Origin: Lepisosteus oculatus
Taxonomy: Eukaryota; Chordata; Actinopteri; Semionotiformes; Lepisosteidae
Assembly (NCBI RefSeq): GCF_040954835.1
Contig: NC_090723.1
Span: 4,040,001-4,104,000, forward strand
Direction of reading: 5' to 3'
Length of the DNA stretch: 64,000 bases
A program made the position numbers and the translations under genes. Shown here piece by piece: positions 1-15,100 of this stretch. Position 1 is the first letter of the stretch, and each line of letters begins with the position of its first letter. The notes under the pieces were generated by a model that was given only the letters and a program-made list of their open reading frames with translations, ran no database searches and was not told where the DNA came from.

Positions 1-104
1 GTTGAGGTAGAGGGGCTGCATCTCCTGGTACAGCCTCTCCAGGTCCTGTTCGAAGGTGGGCGTCTCGTAGAGCGAGCGCCAGTAGGCCCCATTGTCGGGG
101 TGAC
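1..104 (-). CDS. ace: ACE coding exon 17, truncated by the window edge (human exon 18 equivalent)
   Basis: The first 104 bases of an exon that would be 192 long by analogy with exon 5. It encodes [20 protein letters not shown], then [15 protein letters not shown]. Acceptor cttcag. The C-domain zinc site and membrane anchor lie beyond base 1. Confidence 0.95.
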
Positions 105-3100
105 CTGAAGAGTAAAAGAGAAAATAACCCATAAACGTGCTGCAGAAATTCTTCCACGTCCTTCATTTTTTCCCCCACTCTGTGACCTTTATTATGCACT
201 TTAATATGCCTATCCTTTTTTCCACCCACTGCATTAATGACAAGCTTTGAGCAGACTACTCAAGAGTAGCACACTTCTGAATGTAGTGTGTTCTGGTGAT
301 GTAATGTGGCCGTTTGGTCATCTCTGAATTGCAGCCAAGCCCTCACCATTCAGTCTGGCTGCTTTGTTGCTGAGCTCCACGTAGGTCTTGTAATCCTGGC
401 GAATCTTTTTCCCAGAGGCATCACGCCATCCCTGCCAGGCGAAAAGGAGTTCCTTGTAGTCTCGGGATTTGGCCATAATCTCAGTGAGATCTGCAGGAGG
501 AGGCAGCAGAGGGATCAGGATCGTTATATTTGGAATGGGATGTGTTTAGTCCAAGAGCATACCCATCTATATGCATTCAACTAGACCTGTACAACCATGC
601 AGAGGGTTTCATTCATCTGGTATAGTAACTGGCTGAAACCATTCCAAGCCTGGTCTCTGTTACCTTACATCCCAATACAGTGCAGAAATATTTTTGGACA
701 TGCCATCCTGATTTTATTATTGGAATGACTATTAATTAGCTCTTGCTGTTTTATAACATTGAGGGGGGCAGGGCCAGCTGAAGAGATTTCTGATTATCAT
801 AATTATAGAATTAATAGTCTTTTTAGACGATTTCAAGCCCCTAAGCACTGTGTAGAGCTAATTAATGTTTATACCGATAATTCAGAGCTACTGCTAATGA
901 GCCTTCATTCCCATAATTCAAAGCAACTGCACGCGATACAAAAAACCAACATAATCCCGAATGGTGTTCTTTGGAAGATATCCTCGCTCAGACACAATTT
1001 TTCTCCTGAGATATAACTAACTTCAATTTCAAAACAGTTCAGAAAGTTCAGTGAGGGTTCCCCTCCAGGTCCACACTACTACAACAACATATCACAAAAA
1101 TAAGACCAGTCTGAGGGGTCATTTGCACGCCTGGGGGAGACGTGGGGGCTCACCAGGGTCCAGGGGGAGGCATCGCCGACCCTCTTGGCACACCGTAGCA
1201 ACGCTGTAAGTGGTCTCCATTCTAGAGAGTAGCTCATTGTACTGGACGGAGAAAAAGTCTTGCGTCAGAGATCACAGGGCAGAACTTGAAAAAAGACACA
1301 AGCTCCAGAAATTCTACAGAAGTCTTGCAAAAACTATATTCAGAACTCCCCATTCACACACTTTGATTTATTTTCATGACTGATGTTTCTTTGTGTTTAA
1401 TGGTTCTAAATGCATTAACTCATTAAATGCTTATTAGGCAATTTTATTTCAAAACGCTGACAAAACATTGACATTTGGAACGTAAAAATACAAAGTCATC
1501 ATCCAGGTTCTATTAAAAATTAATCAAACCAGCTCTACCGCTTTGCATTGTCATACATCTTCATTCTACTGTGTCCCTCACAAAATAAATATTTGATGTT
1601 TAACATCTAGGATTCCTTCCTAGGTAAAAACAGCAAGAATGACCCAATCGGCCAGAGAGCATTTCACTAAGTGAGCCCTATGGTCAGAAGCCGTAGTAAT
1701 CGCGTTCCTGTGTCTCTTATTCAGCACGCTAATCTGATCCTTCAGTCTGAAGGAAGTCAGAAGGTGCGTCATTGTGTTCGGTCAATCACTGTCTCAGTCA
1801 GTTGGTGCATCATTTCAACGCACCCAGTGAGTAAGAATGTCTGTCATGTCAATCTGCCATAATATCCAACCAGTGTGCAAGTCAGCTCATCAGTCCGTCT
1901 GTCCGTCAAAGTATCCACTTAGTGAGTTAATTAAAGCTCCAATGCTTCTTACATCTTTGAGCTCATTCTGTGGAAGTCCCGCACGCTCAATCTCACTCAG
2001 TTTCTTCAGAATGCGCTTCACCGATTCATCCTGGAAATCAGTGTAATCAAACTTCCGTGCCTCCAGTCCATATGTCAGGGTGTGGTTTGACATCTCCAAG
2101 TTCTTTTGCAACTAAAACAAAAAGAAGATAATAAACTCTTTTTAATACGGCATGGAGTTTGGAGATACGATCACAAAACTGAATCACCGGGGGATGAAAT
2201 CCTTTCCCCCCCACTTGAAATTTTTGTATGGTACTTCCTGTCTCCGGTCCTGGGGATGCAAAAGCAGTCCAGGTTTCCCATCAAACCAACATCTGCAATT
2301 TTTATTTCACATTGCATAGAAAACCCACCTACATGTTCCAGAACCTAAATTATCTTTTTAGACAAGATGTTTTTGTTGTTCTTACAGATTCAGGAGAATT
2401 TGAAAACAGTATGAACCAGACTTGATTAGTGCAGTCATCAGAAATAGGACAGTGAACCCCTGCTCTGTGTTCGTGCAGTATTCTACTTTTTAATTAAACA
2501 GCCCAACTCCTACCATGGTCTGCTTGTTTTCTTCAGTGATGTTAGTGTTGTATACCCAGGAGGCCTCAGTGTAAGCATTCCACACCACCTCAGCTGTGGA
2601 GTTGTACTGGTCCAAGAACTCGATGGCTTTTTCCTCATCTGCAATTTTGTCTGGCAAAGGGCAAAGAAAAATACATCAAACCACTTCCGCATGAATCTTT
2701 TTCCCCAATCGTTTTCAAGTTCAGTGGGACAGACTGTTCTCCCTAAACTCTTCCTCAGATAGTATGGGACGTGAAGAGGGAATTCAAGAACCCATTGCAT
2801 CACACACAGGTTTTAACATCTTCGAGTATGTTGTATGAACTTCGTGAGAAGTTTTTGGATTTTTGACAAACAGACACACTATTTTTTGCGAATAAAATCT
2901 GAAAGCTGTTGAAAGAAAAACAGCAAGCCTGAAGCACATTCTCTTTTTTATTTCAAGCATAGCTGAGAGAGTTTAAGGACAGAGGTTAATGAATTCAGAG
3001 CTGTTGTGTTCTGTAATGTCTAAGAAGTGTTTTAAGCCTTCAAACATTACAAAGTGCATTTTCTTAGGGAACTGCATGGCTTTTAATGTAAGACAGCAGT

Positions 3101-6100
3101 GGTTCATGTGTTGTTCCCTTCAGATTTTCACACCTTGAACTTTTATATAAATAAATCACTCTCATCTACTGTATCTGTCAGCACAAAAATGTCCCGGTAG
3201 GATCTATTTTAGGTGTCTTTGATATGGTATTGTGCTTGGCAATGATTTATGGTTAATCCTTCAAGGCTGACAAGATCATCAGTATGCAAAATGTAGAGCT
3301 GTCTATTTTTTTTCCTCAGACTTGCAATTCAAATAAACCAACTGTGCACGAGGGTTCTGACAGATGCATTGTGAGATGGCCCTACAATGCAGAAAACTGG
3401 CATTTAATTGTTAGTTGGGTTGGAAGCAAATATGCTTGTCAAAAATAAAAAAAACATTCCCTGCAAAATATGAAAGAAGTCTGAATATTATAATAACAAA
3501 ATGAATGCTGTGTACAAAATAGGCTGTCTGCTCTTGTCTCACATGTTTCTTAAATTTGGACAAACGTCAATCAAATGTAGAAACTGAAGTTGGGATAGAG
3601 GGCTGTGCATTGAGCGACACGAATATAAATTATTGTTCTGAAAAATACACACATGTACACACACTCACAACAGGATCAATGTTCCCAAAATCCCATTGAT
3701 CTTAAATGTGCTGTACACAGACCAGTGCGGAGGGCGCCACTTACCTATGTCTTCAGGATATCCCTCTGGCACAGGGGGGCGCCACTCAAAATCTGGCCAC
3801 CCTAGGGTCTCATTGGCATTCTGCTCCTTCAGCCAGTTGATGATGGGACTGAAGTATGCCATCAGAGGTCCAGCATCCATTCGGTTTGTTCCCAAGGCTT
3901 CTTGCAGGATATCCTGCCAGGGCTTCGAGGAGCCAGCGCTGAGGACCTTTCTAAGAGAACCCCCACCCATGGTGAGAAGTGTGTGTCACTCATGGTTTAT
4001 AATAATAATAATAATAATTGCTTACACTTATATAGTGCTTTTCTGGACACTCCACTCAAAGCGTTATACAGGTAATGGGGTCTCCCCTCCACCACCACCT
4101 GGATGATGCGACGGCAGCCATAGTGCGCCAGAACGCTCACCACACATCAGCTCTCAGTGGGGAGGAGATTGGTAAGGGTCAATATATCCCCGTCACTATA
4201 CTGGGGCATTAGGACCCACATAGACCGCAGGGTGAGCGCCCCCTGCTGGCTCCACTAACACCTCTTCCAGCAGCAGCCTTAGTTTTTCCCAGGAGGTCTC
4301 CCATCCAGGTACTGACCAGGCTCACACCTGCTTAGCTTCAGTGGGTTGCCAGTTGAGTTGCAAAGTGATATGGCTGCTGGCTGTTTATACATGCAAGACA
4401 CTGAAAACAATAAAGCAACTGGAAGGACTAAGACGTAGTATAGTTATATTTAAAAAGGCAGACGTTAATCATCACTGTGTAATTATTTGTCAAAGCAGTA
4501 GAAAAAAAATCTAATTCTACACATCTAGTTAGAAGTCTGGTAGTAATTCCGAAAGCTTCTTTAAGACTTTAAACTTTAGTTCTAAGAATTAGTGTAATGG
4601 ATTAACTAAGTGCATTGTGTGTCCAAAAACAGCTAAGAAGGATTTTCTCAAGCCCATAAAAATACACTGTATCTGCCTTTTTTTTTTACTGCTAACAAGG
4701 TAGGAATAGGAATTAATAGTAACAGAGAATAAACCCCTTCCTGAGCTGGCCAATACAAGCTAAACATGTTATAAATGTATAAAAAGGAATAAAAGGAATT
4801 TCTAATGGCTCTCCCAAAATGTTGCACTAAATGTAGACCTGACACATCTGCATTGCTTTTCCCCCACCTCCACACCTTAAATCCCAGCATGTCTTTTCAA
4901 AGCTCTGCTGCCTCCGAAATAATTACTCTAGCAGTAAGGCAACAGCAGCGGGAACGTGGATTCAAATCAGGGCAGGCAGGCACTCCAGGAACTTTAGATG
5001 AAGTTTTATATTCTTGTTTTGGCAAGCAAACTACTAAATGAGCAAAATGGGCCATAAAATTAGAAAATATCAAATTGATATAATTCTTCTTGAAGCTTCT
5101 ATGCGTCTCCCTTTCATGAAATGGGCTATGATTGTTTTAATTATGGCTATTATGCAGGCCTCCTTATCTTGGAAAAACTGTACATCAGAAATACACAGAT
5201 GAAATGGGGCCATTCAGTCAATCATGCTCACCTGACTCTATTTCTTTAGTACTGTTTATAGGGAGCAAACCCTTAAGTAAACATTTAGTCTCGAATCAGA
5301 AGGAGGCAACCTTACAGTAGATGTGTATTTAGATAGGAATTGATTTCTAAAGCACGCCCGGCTCTCATTTACGTACTGTAGGATAGCTCCTGCTTCCTTG
5401 GAACGATAGATGTCACACTGGTGCAATGGTCCCACATGTTTGGCTGCTTCGCACAGTTTCTCATGGAACTGGAACTGAAGGATGAAGCTGACAAAATATC
5501 TACAGGGAGGAAAGGTAGAGGTTTCACTATCCATTACAACAAAACTGAATGTAGAGACACATACCAGTTTAAGCCTGAATCTGAAATTCAAAATAACCAA
5601 ATGAATCTTGTGATAGTGACAAACAGGGATACTGCCACTGATTATTGTGCAGGGAGAGGACAAATTAACACAGCATATGTTTTTTTATGCCGGAGAAGAG
5701 CTCTGCTCTTTATGAAAGTAATAACGTTATTAGGAGTCTGTGGCTTTTTATTTACATAAGGTGCCGTTACGCCTCTAGACACGGTCTCAGTTGTATATAT
5801 CAATTTGTTGTACACAGGTGAAGTTACTCAGGAAGAGTGGAACTCCTACCTAATATATGGAGTATTTCCTGGAATGTGGAATTTGGCCCCAGCATCAAAG
5901 TGCTCCTCACTGCGTTCGATTGGTGGGCAGATCCCCTGGTATTTTGTTCTTAAGGAGTTTAAAAGACAAACAACAGCCTGAAGTCAGACAACTGGTCTCC
6001 GTCAGAAAAACCTCTACCACACGTAAACACAGCATGCCTAATGGATATAGCCGAAAACAGTCAAATACGGTCAAGCATTTTCAAAAGCATTCCATGGCAT

Positions 6101-9100
6101 AAAGACAACTTTTGATGAGGCTGGTCTGCCTTCTTTTTTTGTTATTGTACTGTTCTGTGGTGGGTAATCTGACAGTTTGTCGACTCGTTCCAATTTTCAC
6201 TTGTGAGACAACACGCTCTGTCAGTCTGCAGCACACATTTCCCATATGGCCCAGTTGTCCGTCTGCCTGCCCCTCATACTGTACCTCAGGTACCACCAGT
6301 CTGCATTGTAGCGCTCAGGTGGGGTGCGTCCGCTAAACACCCCCCACCTCCATTGGTCGATGAGGTATCCGAAGGGCAGGAAGGCAATCTTCTCCAGGGC
6401 CATTTTCAGCAGGTAGTTAATGTCACTTTCTGGAAGGGAACTGAAATCAGTGCTCTTTATCCTTTAACCAAGGATATTTCTTATCCTATTTGCTATGTGC
6501 AAGTAAAAAAAGAACACCACAATTAAAATGAAAAAATGACAAAAAGGAAAAAGGCATAGAAAAGAAAACATAAACAAATGAAAACAAAGATCTATTTTAT
6601 CCTTAGAGGGTCACAGTGAGGCAGAGCCTAAGCCAGAAGGCACAAGGCAAGAGGCAGGACTTCACTACCAAGGGCACTTATGCATGCTGGGGCAATTTGG
6701 AGACGCCAGTTAAAACTCCATCCATCAGGAGGAGAAGAAAGCCACAGCATAAAAAAAAACATGCAAAATCCACACAGAGAGCCAGATCTGGACTCGGTAT
6801 TACCCACTGAACCACAGTGGCATCGTAGAAAAAAAAAAGAGTGAATTGGAAACCATGAAGAAAAGAAAGATTTGTACTCATTGTGTGCAGTACTGTACCA
6901 TTGTCCGGGACAAAGGATTCCAGAAGGCCGATCTCTTTGAGGTGTTTGGGTGTGGAGACAGACAGAGACAGGACGTCCCCCACTGCCTCATGGAAGCCGG
7001 GGTTGGCCCCACTGCGGAAGCCAACAGGCTGGTCCTTGTACTGCAGGTAGTACTCCACATGGCCCATTTCGTGGTGCACAGTGAACAGCTGCTCCATGGT
7101 CACTGTGGTGCACTGCTTAATCCTATACAGAGAACAGCAAGATAATTTAACCACAGGAAGTCAACCTGCACAATCGAATTGAAACTTCAGGAATAAATAA
7201 AAGCAGCTATGAGTTACATCCTTCCATGTATGAGTGTGCTTTAAAATGCAAAAATATATCTCATTGTAGAATTTTCTGGTGCTAGGATTTGCTCTTTATG
7301 AAGGGTCTTCTTGTGTGAAGGACATCCTGTTTAGACACCCGTTATTGTCACAAAGGATCTGAAGGATAAACTGAGCAAGCAAACCGTTATCTCACAAACA
7401 TGGAAGTCTGCAGGAAGGATCTAAATATACTGATCCTAAAATGCCAGCTTCTCCAGTGACATTTAGAGCACTTAGGGATGTTTTACAAGTATAAAAAGTG
7501 ATTGTAAGCAATAGTAAGTAGATCAGATAGAGAATTACCCTGTCAGTATGATCTCCAGGAGGACTTTACGTTACGAAATAAACCTCTTTCAAATCTCCAC
7601 TGAACTGCAATATGACTCCTTGCATCTCTATATGTAGGCAAGTACGTCTCCTCACCTGAAGTCTTTCCGGTTGTAGAAGTCCCAAGCAGAGGCATGACAC
7701 ACAACCTGCCGGCCATCAGTGGGTTTCTCCAGCATGGAATGGTCCCAGAACTCCTGTGGCATGGCAATCAGGCCTAGGGAAGTGAAGAACTCTTCGGAGA
7801 CTCGGAACATGTGGGTCGCATTCCACTTCTACAAAGGTAGAGAGAAAGCATCATATATATGGGAGCTCCCGGACAGACCTCCTCTTCAATTACTTAAATT
7901 ACAGTGGCAAAATGTCAAGTTTGGGAAATCATGTTGATCTGGGGCAAGTGTGTCAAAGCAGCTACTATATTTAAATTTTAAAAAATGCTTGCGTTTTTCT
8001 TCAACTGATCGGTTTATTCAAACAAATCACGCCTGATATGATTTTTATTCCAGGAAAAACATAAAACAGGCCAACTTTGCATTACTACTCTTTTGCTCCT
8101 TATTGTCCAAATATGATTCAATATTGGGGTCAATGTACAGTACCCATGTTAGAGAATTCAGCACCTTTAGTGCTCCGAATCCAGCCAATGGGATAAAAGG
8201 TTAGCTAATTGTTAACTGACAGGAAAGAGTCTCCAAAAGTAAAGTCTGTTTTTTTTAATCAACTGATTTAGTCGTTTTAAAAGTTCCAACAGATTTTACA
8301 AACGGTAGAGCCACAAATCTTTAAACACACCCTGCGCTTCGAAAACCTGATTAAGTATACTGTTAACAATAATGCTGTAAATAGGTCCACTCACCAGATT
8401 CACCATAGTTTGTGTCACGTCAAGGTTGGGCTTGTGAGGAAAGGGTACCATCATATCATAGATGTTGTTCCACTGTTGAGCCCACATGTTTCCTGGAAAA
8501 GACATCAAGACACAACTCCATTCAGTCCACGCTTGCACCGGTGAAGATGTGTGCTAATGTAAGACTTTTGACTGTGTCTGCAGCTAGCTTCTCTAATGAA
8601 CCGCAAGATTTAGAACATAAAAGTTCAGAGGATTTCCAGGTTATTGTGAGGGCCCGAGTCCCAGCCAACACAGGTCAGCAGAGGAAACCATAACCTGGAC
8701 CTTGCGACTGCTTGCCAAGGAGTGATGCCAGCTCTTTGGGGGTCTTCCCATGTACAGTCACAACTTGAGGATGCCTTCCACTAAACTAAACTAAATCTCA
8801 TCATCTGGCATGGGGATTTGGATTGGGGATGCGGGCACACTTTATGGTTTCCACTCAAATAACACCCCTGTTCCCATGGATAGGAGACTATAAGCTCTCT
8901 AGGGTACACCTGACCGAATGCATCACAGACAATGTTTACTCAACCACTATTTAGCCCTGACTTTAATAACTCACTGCCCCACAAGACCTATTTCTTGGCC
9001 ACAAACTGGATGCAAAGTTGGGAGACTTAAACCCGGCTGTTCCAAACTGGGAGAGACAAAGATTCAAAAGCTGGGGTGAGAGGTGGACAACAGACCTTGA

Positions 9101-12100
9101 CCTATATCTCTTAAAAAAAAAGGACAATCGACCAATCTATCAGTCATTCAGTCATAAAAAAACTTACTGTAGCTTGTGTGCACAATTGAAAACTCAAGTC
9201 AGTGAAAAGGCCGACCTACCAAGTAAGTGTGCAGGAATGGGTCCTTTGAGGTTGATGTACTTGGGGCCATAGCGCTGGTAGAGTTTGCGGCGAACAAAGG
9301 CGTGCAAATGGAGGTACAGAGGCTGTAGCTGCTGATAAATTGTCTCCAGGTCTTCTTGAAAGGTGGGGGATTCATACCAGGAGCGCCAGTAATCACCGGT
9401 GTCAACAAAGCCTGAGGGAGGGACACAGTGCTAAGCAACACCACCACAACACAGTAGTTATTTCTGTCTGTCAGTCTGTTTTTCTAGCTGTATTTTACGG
9501 AATAACCAGTTTTGAAATATGGCCCATTAAAATATAGCTGCCAGAAGAGGGATGCATGCACTTCTTCCAAGTCATCTGGGGGAGCACCTGGAGAGAACCT
9601 GAATTCTGTTCACTATCATATAAACCATAATTTCTGACTGTTGCTCCACCCTTTCAACTAAAGGTAAACCGTTATCTAGCAGGGTGCTAGCGTTATCTTA
9701 CCATCCATTTGCGAAGCTTTGTTGCTGAGCTCCACAAATTCTGGATACTTTTTCCGCAGCGGGATGCCCGAAGCATTGTGCCAGCCTTCCCATGCATATA
9801 GGAGCTTCTTGTAGTTCCGAGAGGTGGCCATCAGGTCTACGATGTCTGCAATGTCAAGCCCACAGCCACACGATAAGCACGAGGATACAGGAAGTGCACT
9901 AATGCCTTGGGAAACAGTTTCCCCAACAATACACAACAGTGTCCTAAAGACACACAAGCACCTGAATAAAAAAGTTCTGTCATAAAGAGGAAAATCCAAC
10001 ACACATGCTATAGATCTAAAAGATTCTAGTTCAGTGCGGCTTTCTCGCATCACCCAGATACTCAGGATTAAGGGTTTATCTAGAAGAAAGGGCCAATATT
10101 ATCTGCACTTATAGGCATGCCTTTGTAACACAAAAAGTATGTCAACAATCCCATGGGACGATCACTAATCACCAGTTGTGGCTGGTGAGCACCAAAAATT
10201 GATGCATTGCAGTGGCACTTGAACAGCGGGGATAGAAAAAGAATAAGTTAAAAAAAGGAAGAATGAAGGTAAACCCAAATCCTATTTTCAGTAGTCTGCT
10301 GTGGAGCATAAAGAAAACCACTGAGAAACAAAGGCTTCCACTGTATATTTTCACAGCCTAGAAAGAGGAAGCCAGCAACAGAAACAATCCAATGTGCTGA
10401 GAGACCTTGACCGATGAAGATCAGCCTTTTTCGTATGTAAGTGATTAACACAAACCTGGGACAACATCCAGAGGTGGGTGGGGGGATTGTTTATGATGAA
10501 AGCTCCTAATGACCACAGCATTTAAAATGCAATCATGCTAAATAGTGTTGCAATCACCCCATTTTCAGCAACTCTTATCATCATTACAGAATAATAAAAA
10601 TCAAAATACCACGGACACGGAATATCACAAATAGCACACGATGGACGATGAAGAAAACAACAGCAAAGAACAGAGAAAGCAACAACAAACCAAGCCTGGA
10701 AGTGTATACTGTATAAGAACAGTACTGACAGAGTCGGATGTTGACAATTTGTCAGGGATCATGACCTCCTAAGTTGTTTACTTTGGCAAAGTTCGAATCA
10801 ACTTAATCAAATGCATCCACAACAGCAGAAAAAAAATAACAAAGCAAGTAAACAAAGTCCCGTAAATCCCAGTCGTTGCAGCCTCTCGATGTTCTTCTGA
10901 CACATTAGAACAGCTACAAACAGGACTGGCTAAATCAGGAATTTGCCATCATATGATAGAGGACAACCAACTGAACTGGCAGTGGAATAGAATAAGGGAT
11001 CTGAACAAGATTTATTTTATAGTTGGTATAAAAAAAAAATCTACACCACACAAACAGGAGTGAGAGAAATGTAAAGCGTCCCAGTGACACTTAGTGACGC
11101 ATAACAGACAGTGTGCAGTTATGCATTGATACCAGCAAAATGGACAACATTAAAAGCAAAGGGAAATAAACTTTTCATGTCATTTTAGTCACATTTCTTG
11201 AAATATAGAGGTGCTTGTTCATCAGGAAAGGTCTGGTACAAGTCTGGTTTGTGTAGTGCAAGCTGCTGTGCAAATATCGTGTTTTAATGATTCTTTAAAA
11301 TCAAATGTACATTTAAGGGGTTAGGATTGATTCAGCAGCTGTGTGTGCCTCACGTATGTTCCCTCACTGAGGATGCACTGCTAGAACGCCAAGGATTGCT
11401 TGGTCTTGAGCCAGTCAGAGTCTCCCTGGGTTGATGGGCTCCTGTTATTTTGCGTTTTGTTTCAGTGAGAGGTCAATCAGTCTTCGGTTTAAAACTGTAA
11501 GTGTGGTGGGGCTCACAGTTTTAAAAACTGGTTTGAAAGAAGCAGTCATGTACTCATCCCTACTTTACACTGAGAGCAGAGCAATAAGACTTTTGACTTG
11601 ATTGTCATAGGAAGTATCAAAAGAAAAGTTTGTAGGCTATGGCCCAGTCACCACCAGTTCACACCTGGGTCATGTCCTTAACCTACAGTAATCAAAGGTC
11701 CCTAAGGGGTGGCCCACTATTGGCAGTGAGCTGCCAGAGTAAGGGCAGGACTTGTCATTCATTCCTCTCTCAGCATGCTGGTAAACAGAAGGTCCTGATA
11801 CTTGCCAGGTTCTGACAGGCTTGCAGTGGTGTTTTTACTGTCAAATTTTCTCCCAATTGAAACGGGAGTCTCCGCTGGAGTATTGAACTGGCTTAACCCG
11901 GAACTGGCTGCCAATTTCTATAAATTTCTATAATTGGGAAGGTGTACAACAAAAAAAAAAATATGTCTTTCCAAATTTAAAAAAAAATCTCTCCTGTAAA
12001 TAAATAAGTAAAATCAATTTTAGAAAGAGTGCTTGTCACATGCTCACAAGCTGCTCAAGTAGCACGTCTGTACATCTCTGGAATAATTTCACCATTATAG

Positions 12101-15100
12101 GCACGCCTCTGTCAACGGAGCTGCAGAGCCTAAATGAGTTTCAAGCCCTGTATACAAAGAGATCCCAAGGCTGGATAAAGAAGAGGAAGAATCCCCTGAG
12201 ACTTCCAGAGCTGAATTTTCCTCTTCCTGTTTTTCCTTTTATTCATCCCTAATATCTTCCTGTCCATGAACCTTCCAGCACTTCTGAGACTCAAAGTACC
12301 CTTGACAGACCCCGACCCTCTATCTCCTTTTTTTATCTCAGCATATAGTGTTCTCCTATTTTATCAAACCCTGTTTTTATTCACAATCTCCAATACCAAA
12401 AAAGGAAGGTGCATCACAGACTACAAACACACACAGGAGCACAGATAAAACAAAGTTGTCTGTGATGTTACAGCCTGACAAAAGAAAACAAAATACATTA
12501 TTTTTAAAATAGCACACAGTAAATGAATTACATTCAGGAAACGGCCATCCAAATTTTTGCTAACAAACTACAAAGCAGTTCATTCTTATACATCAAACAC
12601 ATGTGTTGGCATAAGCAGGACAAAGAAAATCCCAGACCACCTTCCCCTCCAGTGCTGTTCAGTGCAGGAACAAGAGCTAAAACAACTTAAACAAGTTAAG
12701 TTAAAACAAAATATTTGGCACCAGATGTGAAAAACACATATTGGAATTTTTTAAAGGAAAAATCGAGAAAGTATATTATAAGACCCAATAAAATAAAAAA
12801 ATAAGTTAATTTTTGAACCCATTTTCTGAATTCGAAAGTGAGCAGCAGCACAAGCTCATAAGACCCCAGCAAGTATCACAACAGGAGTGAAAGGCTCTAT
12901 ACTTGAATTGACTATGTGAACCGTCCAGGAGCACATGGTCAAGCGGCTACTGGGCTGTACATACCGGGCTCAAGGGACCAGCACTTAATATTCTCTCCAG
13001 GTGGACACACATTAGCAGTAGAATAAATACTGTCCATGTCACTCAAGATGGTGTTGTACTGGAAAAAGAGAAAACAACAGATCAACATACTTCTGAGAAT
13101 ACCATTTTGCTGCACCCTATGGTTTCTTGGGTCATTTAAACTGACCCTCAATTCTTTAATTAAAAAAAACAGTGTACATTTTGGGATTGTACAGTTTATA
13201 TAATACATCGAATGGGATGAAGAAATTTTTAACTGCACGCAAAATAAATATTCTAGACCAACAGTTTCAATCCAACTGAACACTGGTGATGCCGAATCCA
13301 AAAGTTAACAAATGGAAACTAAGGGGCCTCATGAACCTTGAGCAATTCTACCTGAAGAAAAGGTCAAAATTCGCCCTCAGAAGTGCCAGATCCTTGCAGT
13401 TCACAAGGCATCTGGTCAGTGTAATCCATGCCAGAAGATACTAGCAAGGCTGTGTATAATTGTGACCCATGTGTTTTCTAGACTTCAATTAATCATTAAT
13501 GACAAATGTGACTTTGCTCTGAGAATTTTTTTCAAGACCACAATGCACTTTGTTCACGGTTTTTAACAAACTTTTTTGTTTTTACATGACTGTATAACAA
13601 GACAGGAATCCGTATATGAAAAGGGCTCAAGAAGTTCTTTTAATGCGTGGCTTGATGAGATTCTCAGATTAAAAGCCTTATGATTACATTAACATCCAGA
13701 GCCTGATTCGTAGGAAAACCACAACTTTCAGTTGCCAATTAGTGGATCAGATGTGAACAAGGATTTCTGATGCCATTAAAGGAAAACATTAAAAAATGAA
13801 AAAAATCTCTCCTAGGTATCAAAGACTGGAAAAAAAACAAAATTGTTATGTAACTAACGTTTCACTCAAAATCCCTATCAAAAACCTTCACTTCAAGCTG
13901 AATCTTTCAAGTGAGAAAGGGTGAAAAATGTTACTGTGAGTAGGATCCAACATTGAAAGTGTAAAACATTTTAGGTTTGTGTACATGGCGGTTATATTAA
14001 ATGCATGTTTATTCCAAAAGATAAAAGATCTGATCTTTTACATCTTGACTGTTCACCAACATTCTGTATTGATCCTTATAAAGAGAGGTAAGTGCTAAAA
14101 ATGTTTAATAAATCTGAATTTGCTTAAACTAAAAAACATTGAGCATTTGCATCCATTGGCAAAAGTTGACATCAGAAGCTGTTTCCATGCCAAGCCCTGG
14201 TACAGAAACCAGTGCAATTTAAAAACCCTTATGGATGTATGCAGTGCTTTGCTCAAGCACAAACTTCTAAAGAGTGTGCAACCTGCATTTCCACCAGAAA
14301 CAATAAACCGTAATTTACTCTTTATGCACAGAAAATAAATTTAGCCCATTGGTTATAATGCTTCGACACGTATTACAGAAGCCAATGATGAATATGCTAT
14401 GTGTATTTTTGACATAACTTTTAATGACCAATATGGCCTAATTACATATTCGACGGAGTGAGGGAACCGGCACTCTCGCTGCATCGTGATGCACTGCACG
14501 TGCACTCACGTTCTTTCGCTCCGTGGTGTTGAGGTTAGCTGCTCCCAGGACACTGATCTTCTTTATGAGGGTCCTGAGCTGAATGTCGTTAAAGGTGTCC
14601 GTCACCCAGGTGGGGAAGAGGTCCTTGGCTTTCTTTCCCCAGGCCTCCACAAAGGCCTGCTCCTCCATTGAGGCGTTAACCTGCAGAAATCAAAACCAGG
14701 CCAGGGACAGGTGAGGGTCTGCAACATGACCATTACTTCAGAGCCCTTTAATACATACTTCAGTATAAAGCCTACTTCTTAATGAGTACCATCAACATTC
14801 ATTGCCCTACCGAAACATGAAAGAATATCAAAGAATGGTCGAAGATAAGACCTAAGATATGGCACTATCTGAAAGCTGCTTATTCACAATAAGAACACAA
14901 GTCAGGTACACAGTCCAGTCCATCACAGGCAATCACACATACATGGACAATTTAGACACCAATTACAAATAACTTCACCACATGCTTTTTAGAAGGGTGG
15001 GAAGGTGGGAAGGGTGGGAAGGAACACAAGGAAGACATGGAAACACTGAAGAGTAGAAAGTCTGGACCCAGACACAAGATCTGTGAGACAGGAGCATTAA

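Noticed and set aside
3696..4106. 136-residue plus-strand ORF
   Set aside because: It is antisense to ACE exon 12 and then runs into a 5S-headed SINE and its ATT tail.
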